This document shows, one piece after another, positions 1-10,529 of a DNA stretch of 64,000 nucleotides. The notes under the pieces were generated by a model. That model did not search any database and was not told where the DNA came from. It was given only the letters and a program-made list of their open reading frames with translations. Source of the DNA: Lepidodermella squamata (taxonomy: Eukaryota > Gastrotricha). The position numbers and the translations under genes were made by a program. Numbering within the stretch: position 1 is the first letter of the stretch; the number at the start of each line of letters is the position of its first letter. The DNA is taken from contig JBLDXI010000055.1 of the NCBI GenBank assembly GCA_047495785.1, positions 1,178,001-1,242,000 of the forward strand, given 5' to 3'.

Positions 1-1675
1 TTTTCTGAGAGCACATGGCTTGTCCAAGGTGTCCGAGCACCAGGCTCTAACATCTGACACTGACGCCTTGACACCTGACATTCTGATAAACTTGCTGCAG
101 GCCTATTCCATTCCGAGCTACTTCGTGATGCCAAAATTGAGCTTTCCGGCTTGTGTACTGGCTTTCTTGTCGTGAGCTTTCGTGCGAGTTGAGGGGTTAG
201 CTTGAAGTGTCCCGATGCGCGATAAGCATAAACGGCCCCTCGAAGAACTTTGAGTGTTTGAGTGATGGTACTCGAGCGAGACAATGATTGCTCTCTTACA
301 TCTTTCTGACCCGCGCTGATGTTGAGGTGACCCGGCTTCTCTATTTTGCGTTGTCCTACCGGGCGTAGGTGCGGGTTACATTTTCGGTTCGCGCTGTCTT
401 CGCTTTCGTCAAAAGCCGAAAGGATACAGACGCCCAGTCTGTGACTTGAAAAATCCGACAATAAAGTTTACTCGACACCAAAAATGTCACTGAATTTTAG
501 CAATTTAGGGAGGTTCAAGAAGGGCTCGATGGCCGTATATATTAAGATAGTTTCGAATTCGATATTGAATGGGCAAATGGCATTCGGTTTGCGGATATCA
601 GTGAGCTAGAAAAAGCTTTAAAAGCCAGGCTTTTAAACAGTAATGGCTCCTTTTTACGTCATAAGGTCCGGATTCTGCCTACCCGTGTTTTCGCCAATGT
701 CTGATGGAAAAGTTGTTCTCGCGAAAAGTATACTCTATTGCTAGATACTTGATACCGTTGACTAGGAACATGCAATTCCTGTTTGCCGTTCACTTGCTAA
801 GGCCAACTTTTGCTTTGAAACTAAAACCGTGGGCGCGGATGAAATGATGCAAGGATTCGTGCGTGTCTTTCACGGTTTTGTTTCAGGCTATTTTCCAATT
901 CAATCTCTTTTCAACGTTATTTTAATGCTAACGTTAAATGAATGTTTCATTAGATTCCAGCAGCTGCGCTGACTTGTTAAATTGATGGCGTTTAAATAGG
1001 CTACCTATATTGCTGCAACGCTTACCACTCTTACCACAAGCTCATCCCTGAAGGATTACGACAATTAACTTTTTGGAGTCACGGCAAACAAACAGTAGTT
1101 GGTGTACAAATTTTTATTGGCAGTTTAATGGGTAAAACAAACCAGATAAAAATGACTAAGTCAAAAAACACAAGTGTGACAAAATGTCCCATAGTAAAAG
1201 TTTTGAAGATTCTAATAACGCACCACGATTTCAACTCATTTTAAGGCATCGAAGGCCACATTAAAAGGCTATCATTGATACGTTTGATATAGCTGGGATA
1301 ATAAATGCGTTGCATGAAGCTTTAAGCGTTGATGCCGTGCGTTCACACATATTACACACATAGACAGACAGCGATCTTTGATTTCGAGAGGTCGATGAAA
1401 TCAAGACTTCAAACGCAACTTCGGTGATATCTCGCGCAGGTGTGTAGTCAATACAGACTAGAATAACTAAAATGATAGTTACATAAAAGGCGACATGACT
1501 TTTAAAATAAACAAAGAGAAGTAATAATGAGCTAAAAGTGGACAAAAGAAAAAGAATAACGATCTGAATTCGAAAAAGAGACCATTAAGACGAAATACTC
1601 ATCTTTGCAAAAAAATTATTGCTAAAAATTCGAGGAACGTATTAAAAAGATGTTCCTTTGTTCAACTCTTCTCAT
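1..1675. other. left-end non-coding stretch
   Basis: No gene can be supported here. A frame is open from base 2 to a TGA at 173-175, but it is short, has no recognisable similarity and may be chance or the tail of a gene outside the window. The minus-strand open frame at 1261-1545 starts with TTG, not ATG. A TTTATT at about 1110 (AATAAA on the minus strand) could end the transcript of the minus-strand gene at 1676-2389. Confidence 0.5.
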
Positions 1676-2389
1676 TCAGAAGGAGGTCAGACCTTTGGTG
1701 TAAGCGAAGTAGACAGTAGCCCAAAATGCAAGGGCTGACGGGATGTAAGTGAGGGCGAACCCGAAGCAGCGCTTGGAAGGATACCCGAGGTAGAAAAAGA
1801 TTCGCCCCAAAACAAATAAAACGGCAGCTAGTGGGATGAATTTCATCTGATCACCATTCAGGTAAGTAGCCAGACCAAGGAGAACAGAGCTGTGGAGGAC
1901 GTACTGCTCCAACGTGTTTTGCAAGATTCGATTCGGAATATCGACAAGGCGTTCGTTACCGGAGAGAGGATTGATGGCACTGCTCGAGAAACGTTTGTAA
2001 GCTGCAAAGCAAGATGGTTTACATCATGGCTACAGTTTGATCGAAAGCAGCTAAAACTTACTGACGAATTTGACTGCAGCAGCCAGGGTAGCGCCAGACA
2101 GAAGAAGGCATCGCAAGGTGAAGGCAAGCCGTTCCGCAAGAGTTCCGGTAAATTTGAAGTCTACGCGATGCTGCACTGTGCAAAAACCACCGGCTATAAT
2201 CAAGCCAGCCAACAGAAACCAGCCAGTAGTGACAACTTGAAGTTTACGATGCGGAGACAGACTAGAGTAACAGCTCCAGCAACCCTTCGATTCGGAGGCA
2301 CCCTTGCGAGGTGAACCTGATGCGGCAGGTGTCGCGGCGCCACCGCGTGAAGTCGACGGAGTACGGCTGCGAGCACGGAGTTCCGGCAT
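1676..2389 (-). CDS. MAPEG-like four-helix membrane protein, copy A
   Basis: Two exons, 2389-2062 and 2001-1676, joined across a 60-nt GT-AG intron; product 217 aa. The start is the first ATG (2389); the frame is open further upstream but only from a TTG. The first ~50 residues are Ser/Pro/Arg/Gly-rich and look disordered. Four hydrophobic helices follow, with the MAPEG-type segment NPLSGNERLVDIPNR...LQNTLEQ before helix 3 (the Asn-Thr-x-Glu-Gln stretch is the family signature). MAPEG proteins (microsomal glutathione transferase, leukotriene C4 synthase, TMEM79 relatives) sit in ER/Golgi membranes; the enzymatic branch uses glutathione. I cannot tell from sequence whether this copy is catalytic; it resembles the TMEM79-like branch most. 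It lies directly downstream of a paralogue at 2987-3637. Confidence 0.75.
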
Positions 2390-2986
2390 TTCGTTTGTTT
2401 TTCTAATGAATATACTTGCAAAAGCTCTATGCAAAAACAAAATAAATTAGAAAAACCACAATTCAAGAGGTTACTAAGGCGCGAAACTTGTGGAAATTAA
2501 CCAAATCCGGATAATCTGCGCTCCATTGACAAAAATTAGTCATAGCTTGACCTGTTTCTGGTCATCCAGTGGTTTGACACACACTGAGGGCAGAAAGCTT
2601 TCATCAGACAAAAATACCAACAAAAATCCGATTAATATCCAGGATTGAAGCCAGGACCACGAAAGCGGATAGTTTATATATTATGTTATTAATTATACAA
2701 ATAACCAAGTGGTGATTCCAAGGATTTAAGGATTTCCTTGGCCAAACAGTAAAAATGACAGAATCGCGACGTCAACACCATCTACATTTCCACAATAAAT
2801 TGAAGTAAAAGTATGCAAAGGAAATCTGGAAAACTTTATTAATCGCATCGAGAATGCAGTAGTTAATCAATAAAATTCAAGCATAGAAGGGGGGTAGACT
2901 AGATTATCTCATTGGAAGCTGTTAATATGAAAGTTAATAGATCATGGCACAACCTGATTGAGGTGCATCAAAAATCATCCTCGCTT
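2390..2986. other. spacer between the two MAPEG-like genes
   Basis: No gene seen. On the minus strand a pyrimidine-rich stretch ending in CATAG (AG at 2427-2428) lies 37 nt upstream of the copy A start and could be a 5' UTR or trans-splice acceptor. Confidence 0.5.
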
Positions 2987-3637
2987 TCAAAACGCGGCAA
3001 TACCATTGTGATAAAGCTTGAAAATGACCGAAACAAGAGTGAATGCGATAGGTGCGAACGTAATCGTAAAGCCAATAGACCGCGCTTTGAAATGAATACG
3101 ATAACCAATCGCGAAGATCACGCGACCAATGACAAATAGCGCCGCGGAAAATGGAATAAACTTGACTTCAGCGTCGTTTACCACTGTTGCCAACGCCAAT
3201 AAAGCGAAACTATGAAGAATATACTAACCAAAAATGATTGAATACTACTTAAATTATTTTAGCCCTATCTTACTTGCTCAAGAGTATTTTGAAGAATCTT
3301 AGCTCTCCATTCCACTAATTTTTCATTACCAGACAACGGATTCATAGCTGCCGACGAGAAGCGACCCATCGCTAACATCAATGGAGTGAAGAAAATTATA
3401 TTTTCATCGATGTTTCTAAGACATACCAACAGCACCAAGCGAGGCTATCAACGGGACAGCTGAAATAGCCAGGCACCTGATAGTGAAAGCCAGTTTCCGC
3501 TCTAAAGAATTGACCGTCGGAAAGGGATAATCTGTGTCTTGCACATGGCGGTAGAGAGCACTTAAAAGACCAAACCCAACAGCCAATTGAATGATAACAG
3601 GGATTCTCTGGCGAAGGTAACCCTTTTCATTCGACAT
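2987..3637 (-). CDS. MAPEG-like four-helix membrane protein, copy B
   Basis: Three exons, 3637-3427, 3371-3274 and 3223-2987; product 181 aa, ATG start. It has the same core as the downstream copy: a charged N-terminal helix, the segment MNPLSGNEKLVEW, LQNTLEQ, then two C-terminal helices, but it lacks the long disordered N-terminus. Intron 1 matches the single intron of copy A in position (just before the FSS-A-x-NPLSGNE segment). Intron 2, immediately after LEQ, is unique to this copy. The two genes are therefore a diverged tandem duplication in which one intron was gained or lost. MAPEG family membership is inferred from the NTLEQ signature and topology; substrate and activity are unknown. 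Confidence 0.75.
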
Positions 3638-5270
3638 AATTTCTTGGTTTTAAACAATGCCTAAAGTGCGCATCAAGTTAATCTCACAGATCTCAGCAGA
3701 TAATGAAGGAGAGAAGGCACAGTTTATAGATATGGTCTAAAAATGCATCGTTGTGGCAATTACAGACCAGAAAAAACGTAATGAAGAAGCATTTCTTCAC
3801 GCGCGTTATGAAATCATTGCTCTAGTTAGATTATAGGGTATAAATAGAATGTCTTCTGAAAACTGCATTATCTAATGAAAGGGTGTGCATTCGTTGCGAA
3901 ATTAGGATAGATGTTCGCAGGTGATAAAAACGCTTCTCGTATCGCCGTAATATAGCAGCAGTAAACAAAAACAATGAGCGCGACGCACGATTAACCCGTA
4001 TTGCCTACGAAGCATATGTTCTGCGATGTAAAACAACCATTAGCTAGGCTCGGGTATAGCTCAGTGTATTATTACAGACCCGATGTGGCAAGCTTTTTGT
4101 TGCGGCCGCAAGATTAAATAGGAGAACACTGCATCCGCTAATCGTTGTTATTACTCCCACTAACACGAAGTCTGCATGTGGATGACCTAAGGATAGCCGC
4201 CACAGTACTGCTCCTGTTTCCAGAATACGTACACTATATGTTTACTATATCTACATCAACTACCGCTACAGACACGCAAATGTCATTCGTCATGCTTTTT
4301 ATTCAGTTCACTGCAGACGATGAGGATGCACCACCACTGTTTTTCCCTTCTTCATGGCAACAACTGAGTGTAGCGTGATCTCCAACGAGCAGCTAATTAA
4401 GTAACTCGCGCAGTAAGTTTTTTGTACGCGAATAATCAATTGAAATGATTACCTTACCCGCTACATTTAATGATTCCAATATTTTCACAAGAATGGGTAA
4501 TAGAAATGGATCACAGCTCATTTGATAGCGGGTCTGATAATCAATTTCAAGCTTTTTGCGACCTAGCACCGATTTTACTTATATGCGCGTCGTTGTCAAA
4601 AAGTCACGCGCTTCGGCACTCGCGGCCTCCGGCGTGATAAAATAATAAATGTGTGAACACGGCAGTAATTTTTTCATTTTATCAACGCAAATACAACTCA
4701 TAGAGCGGAGGCGACAGAGTTTCGACAGCAGTGGTGGCGATGAGGCAAAGTACGCGTAATATTGATTTTCAACAATGTGATGGACGACGCTGAGTGAAGT
4801 GCGACGACGCGGCTATAATATATTACAAAATCGATGAAGCGGCCGCTCAGAAACGCGCTGCGAGGGAGGCGAACAGGGCCTTGAATGTGCATATATAAAA
4901 AATTTCACTAACGCAGAGCAGACGCCACGAAGCAAAGGGATGGCGCAGCTGCGGATCAATATTCAAATGCCCCGCGCGGCGTGCTCTGTAGCCCACCACT
5001 AAGTCCCTCAGCCTGAACAAGCAACGGCATATGAAATAAAACTGTATCAATCAGAACGCCCATTATTTGCGCATAACCATATAATAAGAATTAAACCCCA
5101 TATAATTGCATAATAACGCAGCTTCCACAACAACAAAAAACCATTTGCCTCTCGAAAATAATCGACTTTGTCTACAGATATCGAAAACTGTCTTTATATA
5201 GGTTTTATAACACAATAGAAATTAAATAAACGGATATACTGCTACTTCAACAAGGCCGTTGGCGCACACA
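3638..5270. other. intergenic region, divergent promoter space
   Basis: Separates the minus-strand MAPEG pair from the plus-strand amino acid transporter, so both promoters probably lie here. The plus-strand open frame at 4145-4378 shows no recognisable features and is treated as chance. A tRNA-like A-box near 4050 was rejected (no B-box). Nothing else is seen. Confidence 0.5.
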
Positions 5271-7504
5271 ATGTCGGTAGTTTTCAACGCGCTTCGATAC
5301 ACCGTGCGCGCTACCACGCGCCGAAAAGCTATCAGCTTCTCCGACCTTGACAACACGGAACTGCGACGATGCCTGTCAATTGCAGAACTGACGTTCTTGG
5401 GAATCGGATCTACGATAGGTTCAGGCCTGTATGTGATCAGCGGTCAAGTCGCGCGAGAACAGGCCGGACCTGCAGTAGTGATATCCTACGTCATTGCCAT
5501 GATTGCTTGTATTTTGTCAGCGATTTGCTACGCCGAATTCACCGTTCGCATCCCTCGATCAGGCAGTTCTTATACCTATTGCTATGTCACGGTTGGAGAG
5601 CTAATCGGGTTCATCGTGGGATGGAATGTGATATTTGAAAACATCATTGGCTTCGCTTCCGTTGCGAAAGCTTGGTCTCGTTATCTCGATTCTTTTACGA
5701 ATGACACAATTAAGAGAGCCCTGGAGGAACAAATCGTCACTATTGACGCACCAGGCCTCGACAGCTACGTTGATTTCCTAGCCTTCGGTCTAGTTATAGC
5801 TTTTACCGTCGTAGCGGCAATAGGTGTTCGGGTAAGCATCATATAAAACTGACGATAGAGATTTTACTTGGCTTCCATAGATAACATCTGCTGCGAATTT
5901 TTTCTTCACCATAGTCAACATTGTCGTCATCGTAATCGTCATCGGTGTAGGTGCGTTTTATGCAAAGCCCAAGAATTGGAGCAACTTCGCACCCTTTGGG
6001 TTCAGCGGGGTCAGTTTGCCAAATCATTGAAATCGAATAATGCATTCATGATTTTAATTGATAGATATTGCAAGGATCTGGCCGATGCTTTTATGCCATG
6101 ATCGGTTTCGACATAATCGCAAGTTCCAGTGAGGAAACGCGCGACCGTTTATCAATCGTAAGAAAAGAAACAAAAGAAAATGTGACATATGACTTCCTTT
6201 TATTTCAGCCGAAAGCCATGCTACTAACGCTATTCGTCTGCTTCCTAGTAAGAATCGACCCTATTCTAACAGTTTTCAGTTTTAAACAATTACTTGGTTT
6301 TAGTTTTACTTCTCAACTTCCACTGTACTAACACTGATGGGTAAATCTAACGAATCTATTGATCAGCCACTGAGATGACACTTTTGTTGCAATTTCAGTC
6401 CCATGGTACGAATTGGACGTTAATGCACCGCTAGCCAAAGCGTTTCAAACCGCTGGAGTTGAATGGGCCCAATATTTGATCGCGATTGGAGCGATTTGCG
6501 CACTGAGCGCTTCAATTTTGGGCTCGGTCTTTTCGGCAGCTAGGACCACGTATTCGATGGCACAAGATGGTCTCATTTTCAAATTTCTCAGCCGAGTGAC
6601 TAGCTTTTCAAATACACCAATAATCGCAACGGCAATCGTTGGCTTCCTAGGCGCCGTTTTAGCAATGTTCATTGATCTGACGAGTTTAGTAGAAATGATG
6701 TCAATTGGGACGTTGCTCGCTTACACATTGGTCGCAGCCAGTGTATTAGTTCTGCGCTACCAAGACTGGTCGGTTGGAATAGTCGCAGAGCCTGAAGGAT
6801 CTCAGTTGCAACGCGAGGCTAAATCCTACGATTCAATCAAAGGACTGGACCATGAGCCTCATGAAATGGATAGTTTCAGCATTCCAACTTCCGTTTCCGG
6901 ATTCAAAAGATTACGAAAAAGTCTTCGAAAAGTGTTTTGTCCTTTCCAGTTTTGTCCAGTCCCCAACGAACAAACAGCCCGTATCGCAAGAATCGCCACA
7001 TTCACGTTTTGCTGCTGTGCTACAATGTCAGCAGTTTTCGCTGTTAAATGCTGGGATCACATAGTCCAAGGAAGTGGGTGGGCTATTTGCATTCTTGTGA
7101 TTTGTATCGCTACCATGCTAGCACACTGGGCACTATTTTGCACACTGCCGCAAAACCCGACAAAGCTTCATTACAAAGTACCTCTCATGCCATTGTGGGC
7201 ACTAGTTTCACTAGCCCTCAACATCTACATAATGATAACGCTATCGCCTCTAACTTGGCTACGAGTAGCTGTATGGCAACTAATCGGTAATTCTTTCTTA
7301 GAATAATGCAAAGGGGCTATTAATCATTATTTTCATTCGTAATTAGGATTCATCATATACTTTGCGTACGGAATTCGCCACAGTTCCGAGCGACCACCAA
7401 GTGTTGATGACGACCAAGAAATGATAATAGCTAACGAAGAGCGAGCTGATAATGCCAACAACGGACAGGCCAAAGACGACAAGCCAATACAAGAAACGAA
7501 GTAA
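5271..7504 (+). CDS. cationic amino acid transporter (SLC7 CAT branch)
   Basis: Seven exons: 5271-5831, 5881-6009, 6065-6157, 6209-6247, 6304-6340, 6399-7286, 7347-7504; product 634 aa, the normal CAT length, long enough for the family's 14 helices. The first ATG (5271) is used; the frame is open a little further 5' only from a TTG. The APC-superfamily substrate motif GIGSTIGSG is at residues 44-52. The CAT motifs GSGRCFYAMIGFD and EETRD follow in exon 3. The helix-8 region GVEWAQY...ICALSAS and the block MSIGTLLAYTLVAASVLVLRYQ are in exon 6. The last helix and GFIIYFAYGIRHS are in exon 7, followed by a charged cytosolic tail. CAT proteins move arginine and lysine across the plasma membrane; substrate here is inferred from the family. 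Exons 4 and 5 are only 39 and 37 nt, and all introns are 49-62 nt except the last two at 58-60. An AATAAA lies at 7644. Confidence 0.93.
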
Positions 7505-8406
7505 CGCAACATTCTTTATAGCGCATGCGCTGATATGCTATTTGTCGATTTTCGAATTTGTAATTTGCAAAACGCTGTTTTATGTCAAACTTACCTTGAT
7601 ACCGTTGTTTGCGTGCACTTTTTGTCCGACGTCAAGCACAAAAAATAAAGTTGGAGTTTCGCTAAGTAATAGTCATTCCTTTAAATAAGACCTAGAAAGA
7701 CAAGAAAACAAATCAATTTGTGTAAACCGAGTGCCCGAACCAAGTATTTTAATGATTTTTAAATACCATTATTTGTAACATCACAATATAATTACTTTGA
7801 ATAATGTCGAAATAATTCATTTGGAATTCGAGGGCGGAATGGTCGAAATAAATAGCTCTAAAACATTGTCATATCAATTTTTACACAACGTCAGTTGAAG
7901 CAGATCCAATAGATGATACATCCAAGTAAATATATTAGAAGTCATATAAAGTCACCAATTTGCACGTATATCGAAGATGTTAGCACAGCCATAGTTCATC
8001 TTATAATATAAGTGTCATTCTTACACCAGAATAAAAATAATAACTTAAAGCATAATTTAAATGCCGATTCGAAACAATGCTGACATTTGGCAAAGCAGGG
8101 TCGCAAACCGAGCTCGGTTGATGCTCCGATTATATTTGCAGTCTAATGCATGAGCAAGGAAGTCCACCAGTATAATAATTTATTCCCTGAGACGAGCTAG
8201 CACGGAAGACTTGACGAGGTTTAAATAAAGCTTAAACAACGTCTACGACTTGGATCCAGGCAACACCAGATATTATCAGATTCGGCATGAAAGACGCAGC
8301 CATCCAATTATCGCCTAGTTTATATTGCTGTTGACGGTTACATCGACATGATATTTTTTGAAGAGACGCATGACTATGAGAAGTAAGACTTCGGTCATCA
8401 TTCTGT
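7505..8406. other. convergent intergenic region
   Basis: Lies between the 3' ends of the SLC7 transporter (+) and ERGIC-53 (-). It contains the transporter's likely poly(A) signal at 7644-7649. No gene is seen in the rest. Confidence 0.6.
7644..7649 (+). terminator. AATAAA poly(A) signal, SLC7 transporter
   Basis: Canonical hexamer 140 nt after the stop codon at 7502-7504, in an A-rich stretch. Confidence 0.5.
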
Positions 8407-10390
8407 TTAATAAAACTTCGGTTTTTCATTGCGCGACTTAAAGAGAACGTAGCCGGCAAACAGGCAGAACTGGGCGATGACAAACACAACAAAATAAATC
8501 GGGGTGAGGCAGTTGGTCACGGGGCAGGCGACCGGCGCGGCTGAGGGCGCTGCTTGAGGCATTGGCCGCGCAGCAATCTGATCTACTACTCGTCGAACAC
8601 CATTCACGTGATCGCGCAACTCAACGATACCAGCCGTGAGTTGAGCATTGGCGGCTCCACCCTGTTGTTGACCGCCACCCTGACCCATTTGAGCTAACTG
8701 AGCCAATTGCTGTTGCTGCTGTTGTACTGTGAATACAACCGATTTCATTTGCCCCAATTCATTCATGAGCTCGCGTTGGGTGTTCAAAAGTTGATCAACC
8801 TCGTGCCGCTTCATCCCATCCAAGCCCAGTTGTTGATGTTGTTGAGTACCAGCTGGTTGTTGAGGCAGGCCTTGCTGCTGTTGCTGCGGCTGGCCTGGTT
8901 GTTGAGCCATTTGGTAGACCGAGCGAGCCAACTGCTCTTGTCTGCCGTACATTTCGTCCAATTTTCGATCAACGGTTTGTAGAGTTCGAAGCAAAATAGT
9001 CTGGCTTTGGTAGATATTACGAAGTTCACGCTGAGCCCAATCTTCAGCACCTTCATCGCCTTCTTGTTCCTGACTGCCGTGTTGATCTGGGTGCTCTTTT
9101 TTGTAGTCTTCCCGCAACTTCTCAACTTCCTCAGTCATTTTATCGTATTTCTGCGAGAGACGAGCACGTTCTTCCTCGGACATCTCAGCATCAGCTGACG
9201 AAGGCGGATGAGCTGTCTCACGAGCCAGCTCGTGAACCAACAGAGCAAGCACGTCATGATCATCGGCCAAACCCCCGGTAGCGGCACTGACACCAAAACG
9301 GCCAGGCAATGGCAAATACACGTTATCAGCGCGGAAGCAAAGCTCGTAGCCAGCATTGGGATCTTTCGGATCCGGCGCAGTCAGTCCTTGGTTTATGTAG
9401 ACCTATGAAACATGAAGTCAAGGACTATTCGCAAAGCCGGATTTGATTACTTACTGTGAGAACGTTGTCCAAGTAAGAAATGCGTGCGCGAATAGGGTGG
9501 GGTTTATTACGGAAATCACGAATGCATTGACCAACGCCCTGTCGACCACCATCACTGAACAGAAAATGCATGTGAAATCGGCAAATTATTGAGAAATATC
9601 TCACTTTTTATGATCGTATTCCTTCGCACCGTCGTTGACGATTCCCATAATGATCGGGTTATTTTGGAGACCATCGTTATCATAGGAGTCGAAGAATACA
9701 CCCAGGCCTTGCCACCGATCGGCAGCACCGAAAACTGTTCCATCAATTAATGGGCTAGAGGTGTACCAAAACGCCTATTGAGGGAAAAAGTTAGGGTCTC
9801 AATTCGGATATCGCTCAGTAGGCATACCAATCCATCTGGATATAAGACAAGTTTACAAACAAATCATTTTGATTTGGAAATTGTTACCTGCTCCCAAGCG
9901 GCCGCGGCCAGTGATTCGAAAAACAAAGTCGACCTGATAGTGTAATGAGGTTTAAATATATTTGCAAACAAAGACAAGCAGAAGCAAAACAAACCTCCCA
10001 ATTTCGGAATGTAACATCAGTCTTACAGCCCGCGCGGCCTAGAGCAGTCGTAAGAATGGTGCGAAATCATTAAAACAAACACCACAGAATGAATTACCTC
10101 GTTTGCTCTTAAGCGAAGGGACAACTCGCAATGACTCTTCACCAGCAATGGCGTCTGCAAATAGAGAACGTGAGGAGATGAGTAAACACCCTCACTGACA
10201 ATAGTAGGCCAATGCAAGACAAACCTCCTTCGACACTCCAGTAAGGAATCTGGCCATCGCGAGAAGCCAACTGCGGTCCCTTAAAGCTGTGTTTATATTG
10301 AAAGCGGCGTGTCAGAGGTGGCCCGCCCTGCGCAAGTACAGTCGCGATGACACAACACAGCAAAAGAGAACCAACAAGTAGACACTTCAT
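8407..10390 (-). CDS. LMAN1: ERGIC-53-type L-type lectin cargo receptor
   Basis: Eight exons: 10390-10225, 10154-10098, 10038-9995, 9933-9888, 9835-9828, 9774-9605, 9554-9455, 9402-8407; product 528 aa. An N-terminal signal peptide is followed by the leguminous-lectin domain (about 30-255). This carries FQYKHSFKGP, GADGLAFWYT, the Ca2+/mannose-site segment FFDSYDNDG...NNP, YDH-ND, and FGVSAATGGLADDHDV. A coiled-coil stalk rich in Gln (CAG/CAA runs, plus strand 8700-8900) and one C-terminal helix (about 497-518) follow. The cytosolic end reads KSRNEKPKFY: Lys at -3 and -5 fits a KxKxx COPI retrieval signal, and the aromatic FY end resembles the ER-exit FF of mammalian ERGIC-53. The family carries high-mannose glycoproteins from ER to the intermediate compartment. 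Exon 5 is an 8-nt micro-exon needed to encode the conserved ADGLAF. SIN1 lies 139 nt upstream on the same strand. Confidence 0.95.
9828..9835 (-). other. LMAN1: 8-nt micro-exon in the ERGIC-53 gene
   Basis: Minus-strand ATGGATTG, preceded by TATATCCAG and followed by GTATGC. It completes the Asp codon opened in the previous exon and adds Gly-Leu, restoring the family-invariant ADGLAFWY. Without it the flanking exons are out of frame. Confidence 0.88.
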
Positions 10391-10407
10391 TTAAAATTGA
10401 AAAATCT
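10391..10407 (-). promoter_or_regulatory. putative trans-splice acceptor and short leader, ERGIC-53
   Basis: Minus strand: a T-rich tract ending GTGCATAG (AG at 10406-10407) lies 15 nt before the ATG, inside the 139-nt gap to the SIN1 stop codon. Confidence 0.45.
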
Positions 10408-10529
10408 ATGCACAAAAAAGTCCAACTGTGTAAATTCAAAAATTGGGCATCAATATCAAGCATCAATCACAAAAAAATTGAATAGAAATAAATTAATGAT
10501 TTCACTCATAAATTTCGATCAAAAAGTTG

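Noticed and set aside
2-175. 57-codon open frame at the left edge ending in TGA
   Set aside because: Too short, no recognisable similarity, and partly built from a CTGACAC/CCTGACA-like repeat; could be the tail of an outside gene but cannot be supported.
1261-1545. 94-codon minus-strand open frame with hydrophobic N-terminus
   Set aside because: Starts with TTG, has no ATG near the start and no splice support.
4048-4090. tRNA-like start GGGTATAGCTCAGT with a good A-box
   Set aside because: No B-box (GGTTCRANNCC) or plausible T-arm and acceptor pairing within 90 nt downstream.
4145-4378. 77-codon plus-strand open frame
   Set aside because: No family similarity, no neighbouring exons, ordinary length for chance.
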